64,000 nucleotides of DNA, from the NCBI GenBank assembly GCA_047636995.1, contig JBLIGQ010000005.1, positions 1-64,000 of the forward strand, given 5' to 3'. Under the pieces are notes generated by a model that saw only the letters and a list, made by a program, of their open reading frames with translations, made no database searches and was not told the DNA's origin. The stretch is from JAQWQB01 sp047636995 (GTDB lineage: Bacteria > Bacteroidota > Bacteroidia > Flavobacteriales_D > Sanyastnellaceae). Shown here in pieces: positions 33,346 through 42,711 of this stretch; within the stretch, counting starts at the first letter, position 1, and every line of letters starts with the position of its first letter. The position numbers and the translations under genes were made by a program.

Positions 33346-34089
33346 CTACAAACTCAGCTTTTCTTTAAACTTTACCGCTTGACGACGTGAAATCTCTACT
33401 TCAGCCCCCCCTTCTAAGGTTACTTTTAGTCGGCCATTAAACCAGGTATCCACCTTGTCAATCATTTCTAGATTAATGACTTGCTGCCTGTTCGCTCTAA
33501 AATAAATAGTAGGGTCTAGGCGCTCCTCAAGCTGGTTTAGTGAGCGCAAAATCAAGGGCTTATAGCTTTCGAAAAAGACCCGGCTATAATTACCATAGAC
33601 CTCAAACATTCGGATGTCTCCAAGTCGGACTAGCCAACATTTGTCGCCATCTTTAACGAAAACACGCTTGTCTACACTCAAGAACTCCCCTTCTGCATGC
33701 TTCGCTTCCTGTTCCCGCTCTTCTTGCAAACTGTTTTGAACTTTATCTAGCGCTAAGGCCAAGCGTTCTGGCTTAAGTGGTTTTAGTAAGTAATCTAAGG
33801 TGTTGTATTCAAACGCTTTAATGGCATACTCGTCATAGGCAGTTGTGAAAATCACATGCGGAACTGACTCCAATTGCTCAAGTAGGTCGAAACCTGTTTT
33901 TCCAGGCATATGGATGTCGAGAAAGAGGATGTCTGGATCCAATTCTGACAGGGTGCTTAACGCATCATCAACATTGTCTGCTTCGCCCACAACCTCTATT
34001 TCAGGATGGACTTCAAGCATGGTTTTAAGTTCTAAGCGCGCCAATCGTGAATCTTCCACGATCATCGCTGTTATTGCGGTCTTACTCAT
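33346..34089 (-). CDS. LytTR-family response regulator
   Basis: 247 residues. The receiver domain (1-120) has an acidic patch near 'IVEDSRLAR', phospho-acceptor Asp in 'ILFLDIHMPGKTGF' and Lys in 'DYLLKPLKPE'. A LytTR DNA-binding domain follows (about 145-245; 'KCWLVRLGDIRMFEVYGNYS', 'FFRANRQQVINLEMI'-like core). It is cognate to the LytS-like kinase whose end overlaps its start by 8 nt. Targets are not evident. Last gene of a hydrolase-kinase-regulator operon. Confidence 0.92.
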   Translation of the reverse strand: MSKTAITAMIVEDSRLARLELKTMLEVHPEIEVVGEADNVDDALSTLSELDPDILFLDIHMPGKTGFDLLEQLESVPHVIFTTAYDEYAIKAFEYNTLDYLLKPLKPERLALALDKVQNSLQEEREQEAKHAEGEFLSVDKRVFVKDGDKCWLVRLGDIRMFEVYGNYSRVFFESYKPLILRSLNQLEERLDPTIYFRANRQQVINLEMIDKVDTWFNGRLKVTLEGGAEVEISRRQAVKFKEKLSL

Positions 34090-35158
34090 GTGGTAATCGT
34101 ATTCGTGCCGTTACTAAATCGTTTTCTTGGCTAATATGAAGGCTGGCTTGGTCTCCATAAATAATTTGCAACCTTCTGCGTATGTTCGGAAGGCCAATGC
34201 CATGGCTGTCACTTCGCTTTGTGTCAGTGCTCCATTTTCCAGAGTTGCTGACTTCTAAAATAAGTTGATTTCCTTCTTTTCGCGCAGCTACAAAAACGTC
34301 TCCTCCCTTAACACTGCTGCTAATTCCGTGTTTGACGCTGTTTTCAACCAAGATCTGAATAATCATTGGGGGAATCTGTATTTCGTTCAATGAACTGTCT
34401 ATCTCAAATTGATAGCGCAACTTCTCTTCGAACTGAATCTTATTCAAATCTAAGAAGTCTCTCACAACCGCAATTTCTTCGCGCAGCGGTACAACTCTTT
34501 TTTCTGAGTTGGTCATGCTATAGCGTAACAGGTCTGATAATTTGGTGACCATTTCTCGGCTTCGCGAAACATCCTCAAGCATCAACGCACGGATGTTGTT
34601 GAGCGAATTAAACATGAAATGCGGATTAATCTGTCCTTTCAATGTGTTTAATTGTGCATCTCTTGCCGCGGCCTCTGATTTGTAACGCGCCACACGAGCG
34701 GTTTGTGCTATAGTGAAGTAATGGTATGCGAAGTAAAAGAGACTCCACAGTAGCACTAAGAATAAGTTGTTTAGAAATGATACAATTAGCTGCACCAATT
34801 CAAAAGAGCTTGACTGTGTTTCACTGACTGAGTCAATCATCAATTGAACAGATAAGAATAAAAGAGTCCACGTTAAACTTGTGATTAAACTTCCCATAAA
34901 AATAGGCAACACCAGGCGCCTGGGCTCTCGGCTAATCCAATCGTTTTTCTTGACGTATGCTCTGTACAAGCTCGTTGAAACGAAGCCAAAACCAAAGACA
35001 GCAAATGCAAGTGCGATTTTGCTCCAGAGGAAGGACGCCTGAAGAAAATTGGCCACTAAAATAACGATGAGAAAGAGCCCCCATCCGCCAAGTTGGAATG
35101 CCCAAAATGGACTTTTAGGCTCAATGTCATTTTCTGTATTCGTAGTCGAATTGCTCAA
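34082..35158 (-). CDS. LytS/YpdA-like (His_kinase) membrane sensor kinase
   Basis: 358 residues with four membrane segments in the first 150 residues (about 18-38, 42-65, 80-105, 122-148). The His_kinase domain carries the phospho-acceptor in 'GQINPHFMFNSLNNIRAL', and an HATPase domain follows with 'ILVENSVKHGIS' and 'HGIGLPNIRRRL'. There is no periplasmic sensory domain, so it probably senses through its membrane part. It overlaps the upstream hydrolase by 4 nt and the downstream LytTR regulator by 8 nt, an arrangement typical of Bacteroidota LytS/LytTR pairs. Confidence 0.92.
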   Translation of the reverse strand: MSNSTTNTENDIEPKSPFWAFQLGGWGLFLIVILVANFLQASFLWSKIALAFAVFGFGFVSTSLYRAYVKKNDWISREPRRLVLPIFMGSLITSLTWTLLFLSVQLMIDSVSETQSSSFELVQLIVSFLNNLFLVLLWSLFYFAYHYFTIAQTARVARYKSEAAARDAQLNTLKGQINPHFMFNSLNNIRALMLEDVSRSREMVTKLSDLLRYSMTNSEKRVVPLREEIAVVRDFLDLNKIQFEEKLRYQFEIDSSLNEIQIPPMIIQILVENSVKHGISSSVKGGDVFVAARKEGNQLILEVSNSGKWSTDTKRSDSHGIGLPNIRRRLQIIYGDQASLHISQENDLVTARIRLPHE

Positions 35159-36555
35159 TTTTTAGCTGTTGTTTTTATGATCCAATTTGTGACGAAAGTT
35201 AGAACTTCAGGAGAAATAGTTTGCTCTAACTTTCCATACAAATCTATTCTTCCGTCTTCCGTTTCCTGTAAAAGGTGGTTGTGGTTTTTAAAGGTGTGAA
35301 AAGTGCCTTGGGCATTGCCACCTCTTCTGAGCGCAAATTGAATTGCCCTGAGATTGGCACCCGCAGCCACTTGCAGATCTTTATCGCCATTAATGGCCAA
35401 TACAGGACACGTTGTTTTTTCCCAGTATTCAGCCGGTTCAGTGGTTAAGAGTGTACGCATCCATTTGGTGTTAATGCTGTTGTTGAACAGTGCCGCCGTT
35501 TCTTCAGTTGAGCCTTGAGTGGCCCCCTTTGGCCATGTTTCATCAATGGTTTTGTATATGGCTTGCGCAGTGGTAGCGCTGTCTGGAGTGCCAATGGCAA
35601 TGTCAAAAAGAGCCATGGTCTTTTGGGTTTCAGAACGCGCCGCCTCAAGTGTGAGTCCAGCCCCAACACGCAGGTCAATGTTCTGAGTCTCAAGAATTGT
35701 TCTTCCATTTTTCCCCATTCCAGCCAAGGAAATAAGAAAATCTATGCGTTCAGGCATCCCACCTATGATTGAGGCGATCAGTCCGCCTTCGCTGTGTCCC
35801 ATTAACCCTACTTTAAGAGAGCTAAATTCTTTTCGCGAAAGCAAATAATCAAGCGCAGCCCGTGCATCATTGGCGAAATCAAAAGAAGTTGCAGTGGTGA
35901 AATCTCCTTCAGAGGCACGAACGCCTCGGTCATCATACCGCAAACAAGCAATGCCATTTTGGGCTAAATAATCAGCCCACACCCAAAACGACTTGTGATC
36001 TAGAATTTCGCTGTTTCTGTCTTGTGGACCCGATCCCGAAACCAAAACCACCACCGCTTTAATGTTGCCCTTTGGAGTGGTCAATGTGCCGGAAAGGTTG
36101 AATGTTCCGCTCTTTGAAGGGAAGGTCAACTCTTCCACTGCGTAATCAAAAGGAGGTTGAGGGGTTTGCGGACGGTTCGGCTTGATGGCCTCTAACCGCT
36201 CACGTTGCAAAGAAATAGGGTAGCTCTTTCCACTCTGGAAAATTTGTCCATCTATGGTATTCCCATCAGCAATGTAAGTGCCTTCAAAATGAACTTTGAA
36301 GGCAAGAACATCAAAGCTCAAAACAGACTGGTCGAATGCAATACCATCCAATGCTTTTGGGCTTGAACCTTGATCAGTACTGTGCATGGTTCCCTCAAAG
36401 CCGTTGGTGGTTTTAGTAAATTCAAATTCGAGTCGCATGGTGCGACCCATCAGTTCAGTATAGCCATTCCAAAAGCCTGATAACGTTTGAGCGAAGCAGC
36501 TTGAACAGTTCAAAAAGAGTAAAAAAACGAGTAAACACTTCGAGAAACGAGCCAT
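35155..36555 (-). CDS. Exported alpha/beta hydrolase (serine aminopeptidase-like)
   Basis: 466 residues with a signal peptide ('LLVFLLFLNCSSCFAQ'), an N-terminal beta-rich domain (about 25-135) and an alpha/beta-hydrolase fold. The oxyanion/HG region is 'VLVSGSGPQDRN', the nucleophile elbow 'GLMGHSEGGL', the acid 'INGDKDLQV' and the base His in 'FKNHNHLL'. Such proteins are annotated as alpha/beta hydrolases or prolyl-oligopeptidase-like; the substrate is unknown and an esterase role is likely. It is the first gene of an operon with the LytS/LytTR pair (ATGA overlap), so its product or its substrate may be linked to what that kinase senses; this is inference. Confidence 0.85.
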   Translation of the reverse strand: MARFSKCLLVFLLFLNCSSCFAQTLSGFWNGYTELMGRTMRLEFEFTKTTNGFEGTMHSTDQGSSPKALDGIAFDQSVLSFDVLAFKVHFEGTYIADGNTIDGQIFQSGKSYPISLQRERLEAIKPNRPQTPQPPFDYAVEELTFPSKSGTFNLSGTLTTPKGNIKAVVVLVSGSGPQDRNSEILDHKSFWVWADYLAQNGIACLRYDDRGVRASEGDFTTATSFDFANDARAALDYLLSRKEFSSLKVGLMGHSEGGLIASIIGGMPERIDFLISLAGMGKNGRTILETQNIDLRVGAGLTLEAARSETQKTMALFDIAIGTPDSATTAQAIYKTIDETWPKGATQGSTEETAALFNNSINTKWMRTLLTTEPAEYWEKTTCPVLAINGDKDLQVAAGANLRAIQFALRRGGNAQGTFHTFKNHNHLLQETEDGRIDLYGKLEQTISPEVLTFVTNWIIKTTAKN

Positions 36556-36737
36556 AGTGTGAAAGCTTTAGAGCAAGATACTACTTAGTTAATGATGCAG
36601 GATTTCCTTTTTATGCGAATGGGCATTGAATAGGGGTGAATGGGAAACCAATGTGGCTGTGGTTCATAAACTGATGTCGTCATTCGCTTTTCACAACGGC
36701 ATTTTTTCTATTTTTATAACATCTAAATAACCTGCAA

Positions 36738-37271
36738 GTGATTTTTAGTCTTTCCGTCAGCCAAAATGATGATGGCCCTCTTTCTGAAAAGGAATACCAA
36801 ACGTATTTCGAGGCTTACTATGCTTCTATCCGTAGTTTCCTCTACTTTAAAACAGGAAACCAGGGCATGGCTGAAGATGTGGCGCAAGATACATTCGTGA
36901 AACTCTGGGAGAATAGGCACAAAATCCAACGAAAGACGGTGAAGTCTTACCTCTACACCATTGCAGGGAATTTAGCCATCAATCAGCTCAAAAGACAGCA
37001 GCTCCAATATAAGTTCATCAACCAGGTTGAGTTCAGGCAAGAGACTAAAAACCCTGAGTATTTGGCAGAGATGAAAGAATTCGAAGTGAAGCTGCAAACG
37101 GTTATCGCTTCTATGCCTGAAGGGAGCAGAGAAGTCTTTCTAATGAACAGATTGGAAGACCTTAAATACAGAGAAATAGCTGAACGGCTTGGGATATCTG
37201 TTAAGGCGGTTGAAAAAAGAATGAGCAAAGCACTTCAGATTCTGCGAGAAAAGCTGAATATTGAAGTGTAA
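36738..37271 (+). CDS. ECF RNA polymerase sigma factor (FecI-like)
   Basis: 177 residues with sigma region 2 (about 20-90, 'MAEDVAQDTFVKLWENRH') and region 4 (about 115-170, helix-turn-helix in 'YREIAERLGISVKAVEKRM'). No ATG fits the family start, so translation probably begins at GTG 36738. Its stop overlaps the receptor ATG (TAATG). With the STN-bearing receptor, the DUF4249 lipoprotein and a FecR anti-sigma protein downstream, it forms a transenvelope signalling unit: ligand binding at the outer membrane releases the sigma factor through FecR, which then transcribes this operon. Confidence 0.9.
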   Translation: MIFSLSVSQNDDGPLSEKEYQTYFEAYYASIRSFLYFKTGNQGMAEDVAQDTFVKLWENRHKIQRKTVKSYLYTIAGNLAINQLKRQQLQYKFINQVEFRQETKNPEYLAEMKEFEVKLQTVIASMPEGSREVFLMNRLEDLKYREIAERLGISVKAVEKRMSKALQILREKLNIEV

Positions 37272-39913
37272 TGCGCCAAATCCTCTTCACATTCGGTTTT
37301 TGTTGTGCTTTTGTCTTCACCACTTTTGCGCAGTCTGATACCCTTCAGGTTGCCTTTTCGGGCGAAGACATTCAACTCAATCGGGCACTCCTTGAACTTC
37401 GGAAAACATACAGCCTTTCCATCGCATACGATAACCGCGCATTGAAAGACATTCGCGTTAGCGGAACAGGGGAAATAATCTCACTTTCAGATTTGCTCAC
37501 CAAATGGCTTGTTCCCAACGGCTATACCTTTGAATACATCTCAGAAACCTATGTCATCTTCCTGAAGCAGGCATTAGAGGTGGAAGCGATGGATCCTTCC
37601 AGGTTTAATTTCTCTCTCCACGGCAGAATCATTGATCAGCGAACAAAAGAACCGCTGCCTTTCGCAACCTTATCTGAAGTGCAAACTGGATTGGCCGTGA
37701 ATTCAAATGAAGAGGGTTTCTACACTCTGACACCCGTTTCATCTGATACCGCTTTGCTTAAATGCAGTTACATAGGTTACCAATCCGTTGAACTCAGGCT
37801 TTCTCCGAATGTTGATATTCAGAGCGTGAACATTGAAATGGTCAAATTTAGAGCGTTGCTTCCAATTGCGAACATTGTAACAGAGCTTCCTAGCCTTCTA
37901 GAAACAACATCGCGCCCTTCACTGCAAACGCTGAATGTTGACCTCGCGTTCAAGCTTCCAAACATCGGAGAGGCTGATGTTGTGCGCGCCTTGCAATTGC
38001 TTCCGGGCGTGAGCGGGGCATTGGAAAATTCAGCAGCATTGCATGTGAGAGGTGGGGCTTCAGATGAAAACCTGGTGCTCTATGACGGATTCACGATCTA
38101 CTACCTCGATCACTTTTATGGTGTCTTTTCGGCCTTCAACGCCAATAGTATTAAGAATGTGAGGCTCCATAGAGGTGTTTATGAACCCAAGTTCGGGGGC
38201 AGGGCGAGTTCCATCTTAGAAATCACGGGCAAGCAAGGGAATTTGAATGAAACGAATGTCAAACTCAACCTTAACTTCATGAGCGCAGGTTTGCATTTAG
38301 AGTCGCCCATCTTGGGAGAACGCGCATCTATGATGCTTTCAATGCGCAGGTCTTACACAGATTTAGTATTCAGTGCGCCTTATAGAAAGCTCTTCAACGG
38401 GGTTTACAACAACAGCGTGCTGCCGTCTCAGAGCTCTGAAGTGAATGCTTTTGGAGGAGATGAACAGCCAGACTTCCACTTTTATGACATTACAGCGAAA
38501 GTGGGTTTTACCACAGAATCTGAAGACAGATTTAGCCTTTCGGTATACTCCGGAAGAGATGATTTGTCAATTGGGTATGAAGAGAAAACGATTGATGAGC
38601 GCTTTGAAATTGAATACAATGACCGCAGCACATGGGGCAACACTGGTGCCGGGTTAAACTGGGCTAGAGAGTGGGATTACAAACACCGTTCAACCATGAC
38701 TGTGGGTTACTCAGCCTTTAATAGTGAGTTGTTTGGATTCGATAGTAGGTCAAATCTATTTGTGGGAACCATTGACACCCTCTTCTTTGATCGCAACACA
38801 ACGATTCAAGATTTTTCAATGCGTTTCAATCATGACATTCGCATGAACAACCATGTTTCCTCATTGGGCTTTGCCTACACGAATTACCATGTGGAAAATG
38901 GAGCCTTGAGCAGCATTGGGGCGAATTCAAAAGACATCGATACGCAAGTTCAAGCCGATCTCTATGTGCAAGATGTCTGGTCTCCAACGCAGAAAGTTGA
39001 ACTGACCGGCGGATTTAGAGGTTCGTTTTTCGGAGGAACGAACAAATTCTATCTTGAACCAAGAGCGCTCTTTGCCTACAACTTGAATGAATTTTGGAAA
39101 TGGAATGCCGCAGTAGGCAGAAATCACCAGTTCATTCGCAACATCAGAAGGCAAGATCTTTTTCTCAATACCAGTGACGAATGGAGGCTGGCAGACGAAG
39201 AAGACGTTCCTGTTTTAAGATCAGACCAACTTAGTACAGGCTTTATATTCAATAAAAGGGGTTACGGATTGTGCGTTGAGGGCTATTTTAAGTGGAACAA
39301 GGGGACGGTACAAGACGCCCTCCAATTCTCGTCACTCGATCCCGGTACTTTTGAAAACAACCTTGTGGAAGGAAATGGGCGTTCACGCGGACTCGAGTTC
39401 CTCCTGAGTAAATCTAAAGGAAAGCATTCAGGATGGGTTTCCTATACCTTGAGTAAAGCCACGAATAATTTTGATGAAATTCAAATTGACGCTTTACCAG
39501 CTGAGTTTGATCGGCGAAATGAATTGAAGGCAGTCTACATGTTTAGACCAGGTAAATTGCATTTCAATGCCGTTTTTGTTTATGCTTCAGGCTTGCCTTT
39601 CACGCCCGCTTTCGGAACTTACGAGCTTGAATTAATCAATGGCGAAACACGCGAGTTTGTGGCTTTTGGACAGCTTAACTCAGGAAGGCTGCCCTCCTAC
39701 AGTAGGTTAGACGTGTCTGTTTACTATGATTTCATGATTGGTGTTGGGAATGCAACAGTAGGACTCTCAATCTATAACGTGTACAACAGAAACAACGTCA
39801 AGGATCGTTATTATTTCATAGCGGGAACAGAAAGCGATGATCTTTTTGTGAGTCAAAGAGATCAAACATTACTCGGTTTCCTTCCTGCACTTCAATTAAC
39901 CATGGAATGGTAA
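37271..39913 (+). CDS. TonB-dependent outer-membrane receptor with STN signalling domain
   Basis: 880 residues. Signal peptide 1-20; an STN (secretin/TonB N-terminal) domain about 25-105 that contacts FecR; a carboxypeptidase-regulatory-like beta-sandwich about 115-195; a plug domain about 225-330 with 'LQLLPGVSGALENSAALHVRGG'; and a 22-strand-type barrel to the C-terminus 'LQLTMEW' (aromatic end). The STN plus sigma/FecR neighbours make it a transducing receptor like FecA. It is followed by a DUF4249 lipoprotein, the usual partner of this receptor class in Bacteroidota, in place of a SusD. The transported ligand is not deducible from sequence. Confidence 0.93.
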   Translation: MRQILFTFGFCCAFVFTTFAQSDTLQVAFSGEDIQLNRALLELRKTYSLSIAYDNRALKDIRVSGTGEIISLSDLLTKWLVPNGYTFEYISETYVIFLKQALEVEAMDPSRFNFSLHGRIIDQRTKEPLPFATLSEVQTGLAVNSNEEGFYTLTPVSSDTALLKCSYIGYQSVELRLSPNVDIQSVNIEMVKFRALLPIANIVTELPSLLETTSRPSLQTLNVDLAFKLPNIGEADVVRALQLLPGVSGALENSAALHVRGGASDENLVLYDGFTIYYLDHFYGVFSAFNANSIKNVRLHRGVYEPKFGGRASSILEITGKQGNLNETNVKLNLNFMSAGLHLESPILGERASMMLSMRRSYTDLVFSAPYRKLFNGVYNNSVLPSQSSEVNAFGGDEQPDFHFYDITAKVGFTTESEDRFSLSVYSGRDDLSIGYEEKTIDERFEIEYNDRSTWGNTGAGLNWAREWDYKHRSTMTVGYSAFNSELFGFDSRSNLFVGTIDTLFFDRNTTIQDFSMRFNHDIRMNNHVSSLGFAYTNYHVENGALSSIGANSKDIDTQVQADLYVQDVWSPTQKVELTGGFRGSFFGGTNKFYLEPRALFAYNLNEFWKWNAAVGRNHQFIRNIRRQDLFLNTSDEWRLADEEDVPVLRSDQLSTGFIFNKRGYGLCVEGYFKWNKGTVQDALQFSSLDPGTFENNLVEGNGRSRGLEFLLSKSKGKHSGWVSYTLSKATNNFDEIQIDALPAEFDRRNELKAVYMFRPGKLHFNAVFVYASGLPFTPAFGTYELELINGETREFVAFGQLNSGRLPSYSRLDVSVYYDFMIGVGNATVGLSIYNVYNRNNVKDRYYFIAGTESDDLFVSQRDQTLLGFLPALQLTMEW

Positions 39914-40683
39914 GACTGCTCATTATAGCAATGCTTGTTTTCATGATGTCGTGCGAGAAAAGCACTTCGTCATCTGAAACGTGGCTTGTTGTGAATGGAG
40001 TTTTGGTCGAAGGAGAATTTCCACAAGTGATGTTGAAACGTCCGGTTGGTCTCGAGTCTAATGCATCAGGAGAGCCTGTTGTTGGAGCGAAAGTGATGAT
40101 TTATGGACCAGATGCTACTATTACTTTAACAGAGATCGAAGGTGGAAATGGACTCTATTCAGATGTCAATGGAGTCATGCCGATTGAAGCCGGAGCGATT
40201 TATAGACTTGTGGTTAAAAAGGGAGATGAGGAAGCGTTTTCTGCAACTCAAGTGCCGCAGGCAGTAGCGCTAGTTCAAAGCAGCGCTACTTCCATACCTA
40301 TTAATCCGGCATCAACTGGTCAGCCCATTTATTCTATTTTCTGGACACAAGTTGAAGGGTTTACACATGTGTTAAAGCTTGACATAGAAGAGGAGATGCC
40401 TGAAATAATTCCTTTTTCAGTGTCTTCAGGGAATTTTAATCAGCAATACAGCTTCCCCGTTCCAGGACAGGGGACCACGATTTTCGATACAGATTTTTAT
40501 TACTACGGTGCGCACAAACTCACTGTTTTCTCAATAGCAGATGAGTACGACGCCATTTTCTTTTATCAGAATGGTGCTGGTGGAGAGCAAATTACTGAGG
40601 GACCTGATAACATTGAGGGCGGCTCAGGTTATTTTACTTCTGCAAGCAAGCTGGAAGTGGAATTAGACATTTTTGAAGAATAA
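39907..40683 (+). CDS. DUF4249 family lipoprotein
   Basis: 258 residues with a lipoprotein signal ('LLIIAMLVFMMSCEK', Cys16) and the beta-rich DUF4249 pattern ('LVVNGVLVEGEFPQVML', 'VVGAKVMIYG'). DUF4249 proteins are surface lipoproteins encoded beside TonB-dependent receptors, and probably bind or cap ligand at the receptor, as SusD does for SusC. It overlaps the receptor gene by 7 nt, so expression is coupled. It is somewhat shorter than many family members (300-400 residues), with the C-terminal part reduced. Confidence 0.82.
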   Translation: MVRLLIIAMLVFMMSCEKSTSSSETWLVVNGVLVEGEFPQVMLKRPVGLESNASGEPVVGAKVMIYGPDATITLTEIEGGNGLYSDVNGVMPIEAGAIYRLVVKKGDEEAFSATQVPQAVALVQSSATSIPINPASTGQPIYSIFWTQVEGFTHVLKLDIEEEMPEIIPFSVSSGNFNQQYSFPVPGQGTTIFDTDFYYYGAHKLTVFSIADEYDAIFFYQNGAGGEQITEGPDNIEGGSGYFTSASKLEVELDIFEE

Positions 40684-40755
40684 AAAGATTGGGTGGGTAG
40701 GGTACAGCGTTTAATGGTTGTATTTGTCCTGAAAGAATAAGGCAAAAAGTAAAAG

Positions 40756-41571
40756 GTGAAGAAAGAAGAAATGTTAGATGAGGTGCTGAAGTCATGGGGA
40801 GTTCCTGTGAATCAGACTGAAGCAGAGGCTTGGGAGATGTTGCAGGCACGTATCAAAGAGACGAAAGTTATTCCTTTGTATAAGCGTCCTGCCTTTTGGA
40901 CTGCTGCTGCTGCTGCTGCTGCGGCATGTATTATTGCATTCGTAATAACGGTTTTTAATGACAGTGATGTTCGTGTGTTGGCGTCAACTCAACAAGAGGT
41001 GGTTTTACCAGACGGTTCTGTTGTAATACTTGACCAAGGTGCTGAGTTAATGTATGACGAAGCATGGGAGTCACGCGAATTAAGCCTCATTGGCGAAGCG
41101 TTTTTCACAGTCCAAAAAGGGACAAAGTTCACTGTTAAGACTGACCAAGGAACTGTTTCTGTGCTAGGGACGTCATTCAATGTCTACGCAGATCATGCAA
41201 ACCTTCAGGTAGAATGTTTCACAGGTAAAGTGAAAGTGACTTCTGGTGAGAATGAAGAAATACTAACGAAGGGTCTAGCGGTGAAGTTGAGAAACAATGC
41301 ACTCACTTCCCCATACGCACACAACATTGATCAACCGGCATTTCAAAGCGATTTGCTCCAATACACACAAGCTGATTTGATGCGTGTGATTGAAGATGTT
41401 GAAGTTCGTTTTGGAGTAGAAGTGAATGTTACATCAGACATTTCAGCAGAAGAATTTACGGGACAATTTGAGGTCTCAGACGCAAGTAAGACTTTAAGTC
41501 TAATAGCTAAAGCAATGGGTATGGATTTAACACCTGGCGGTACAGGTGTTTATACCCTTTCGAAGAATTAA
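40756..41571 (+). CDS. FecR-like anti-sigma factor
   Basis: 271 residues from GTG 40756 (or from ATG 40771). A short cytoplasmic N-terminus that would hold the sigma factor is followed by one membrane helix (about 47-68) that opens with eight alanines, six of them GCT codons in a row. The periplasmic FecR domain (about 75-165; 'QQEVVLPDGSVVILDQGAEL', 'TVLGTSFNV'-like) and a C-terminal STN-like region (about 190-270) complete it. Placement after the receptor and DUF4249 gene, not between sigma and receptor, is unusual. A strong terminator follows. Confidence 0.9.
   Translation: MKKEEMLDEVLKSWGVPVNQTEAEAWEMLQARIKETKVIPLYKRPAFWTAAAAAAAACIIAFVITVFNDSDVRVLASTQQEVVLPDGSVVILDQGAELMYDEAWESRELSLIGEAFFTVQKGTKFTVKTDQGTVSVLGTSFNVYADHANLQVECFTGKVKVTSGENEEILTKGLAVKLRNNALTSPYAHNIDQPAFQSDLLQYTQADLMRVIEDVEVRFGVEVNVTSDISAEEFTGQFEVSDASKTLSLIAKAMGMDLTPGGTGVYTLSKN
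40903..40926 (+). repeat. GCT trinucleotide run encoding polyalanine in the FecR-like membrane helix
   Basis: Six consecutive GCT codons followed by GCG and GCA encode eight alanines at the start of the membrane helix. Slippage would change the helix length by whole residues. Confidence 0.8.
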
Positions 41572-41703
41572 AATAAAAAAGTTGATAATATAGGTAGGGG
41601 TGAGGTTAGTTCACTTGTATCATTTACGATTATTGTACCACACAGGGGTGGTTCGTTCTAGAACCACCAATCAATAGTATAGTTAGTTTTAGTTAAGGTT
41701 TAG

Positions 41704-41737
41704 AAGCCGCTTTGAAAACGTTCGAAGCGGCTTTTTT
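41704..41737 (+). terminator. Rho-independent terminator of the sigma/receptor/FecR operon
   Basis: A 13-bp stem (AAGCCGCTTTGAA/TTCGAAGCGGCTT, one G-U) with a 4-nt loop and a T tract, 130 nt after the FecR-like stop. The rest of the 290-bp gap from 41572 to 41861 shows nothing else that I can name. Confidence 0.88.
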
Positions 41738-41861
41738 ATTGGTGATTGAAGAAGGATGGTGTTTGGTTGGAGATGGGGAAGGTCACTCTGAGGAATGGAA
41801 GAGTTTTGAAATGATCAGAGGGTGGCTGAGATCGCAAAACCATTTGTTAGACAATCTTTTT

Positions 41862-42107
41862 TTAATTAATCTGGTTTCCTTTTTTGAAAACCCTTTCCAG
41901 TATTAGAGTTCTTGGCTCATCATCGTCTCTCCATATGCTATCTAATGTTCCACTTGAATAGAATCCAGTTCCGCGAATTGACCCATTCTCATAGAAGTAT
42001 GTTACCTGACCGTCAGTCTTTCCATTCAAGCTTCTAGGGACAACACCTATTAGTGAGCTACAGCTTCTCCGAATAGCGAAAACGGTATAGTGATACCGGC
42101 AATTCAT
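41862..42107 (-). pseudogene. MORN-like fragment
   Basis: An 81-codon frame whose middle has one clear MORN/YwqK-type unit ('GKTDGQVTYFYENGSIRGTG', then 'SSGTLDSIW'). There is no signal peptide and no further units; full proteins of this type have several and a leader. It is probably the 3' remnant of a larger exported MORN protein such as the one at 31344, and the surrounding 41.8-43.9 kb zone looks decayed. A real short protein cannot be excluded. Confidence 0.35.
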
Positions 42108-42132
42108 TTATCAGTTCCCATTCTTTTTGGAT

Positions 42133-42504
42133 CTATCTTTCGTCTAACATCTCCAAATAGAGATCTGTAGTATGTTCTCTGGCCCAATCCGTTTTTCTTA
42201 AAAACCCGAGACTCGATTTCATTGTGGGGTTGTACTTGAAACAGCGAATATTTACTCGCTCTGCCAGATACTCCCAACCGTAAAAGTCTACCAGACGTTC
42301 TAAAATCTGAGCCAGTTTCACCCCATGCAGCGGGTCATTGAGCTCTTCTTCAGTAGCTTGTCTCCTGACTCGTTTAGCAGGTTTCTCGTTATTTAGCTCT
42401 TCATCTGTTTGGGTTTTCAGCTCTGGATCCGAAGGCGTTTCTGATTGCATCTGTTGGTCTGTCGGTTCGTTCTTGTGGTTGTCTTGTGTCTCCATTGTGG
42501 GCAA
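42133..42504 (-). CDS. VF530 (DUF2132) family protein with acidic N-terminal tail
   Basis: 123 residues. The C-terminal 65 residues are a clear VF530 domain ('DPLHGVKLAQILERLVDFYGW', 'CFKYNPTMKSSLGFLRKTDWARE'), a small helical fold reported to bind DNA in the Vibrio member. The first 55 residues are a low-complexity Gln/Glu/Lys-rich tail not present in the typical family member of about 75 residues. Monocistronic. The cellular role is not established. Confidence 0.82.
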   Translation of the reverse strand: MPTMETQDNHKNEPTDQQMQSETPSDPELKTQTDEELNNEKPAKRVRRQATEEELNDPLHGVKLAQILERLVDFYGWEYLAERVNIRCFKYNPTMKSSLGFLRKTDWAREHTTDLYLEMLDER

Positions 42505-42711
42505 TAGTTTTTATTTTTTCTTCAATTATTCTCACTGTCAAAGCGCAGAATAGTTTAATTTTTCTTAAAGATCTCAAGAATTTCTTGTTCAGTGCAATGG
42601 ACTATGTTTTCGGTCATCGTTCAAATTACTCACAGTGGCTAGTATATGAATAGAAGCGAGGAACGACCCATGATTTTATATACATTGTTGGCGGTAGTTT
42701 ATAGATTAATA

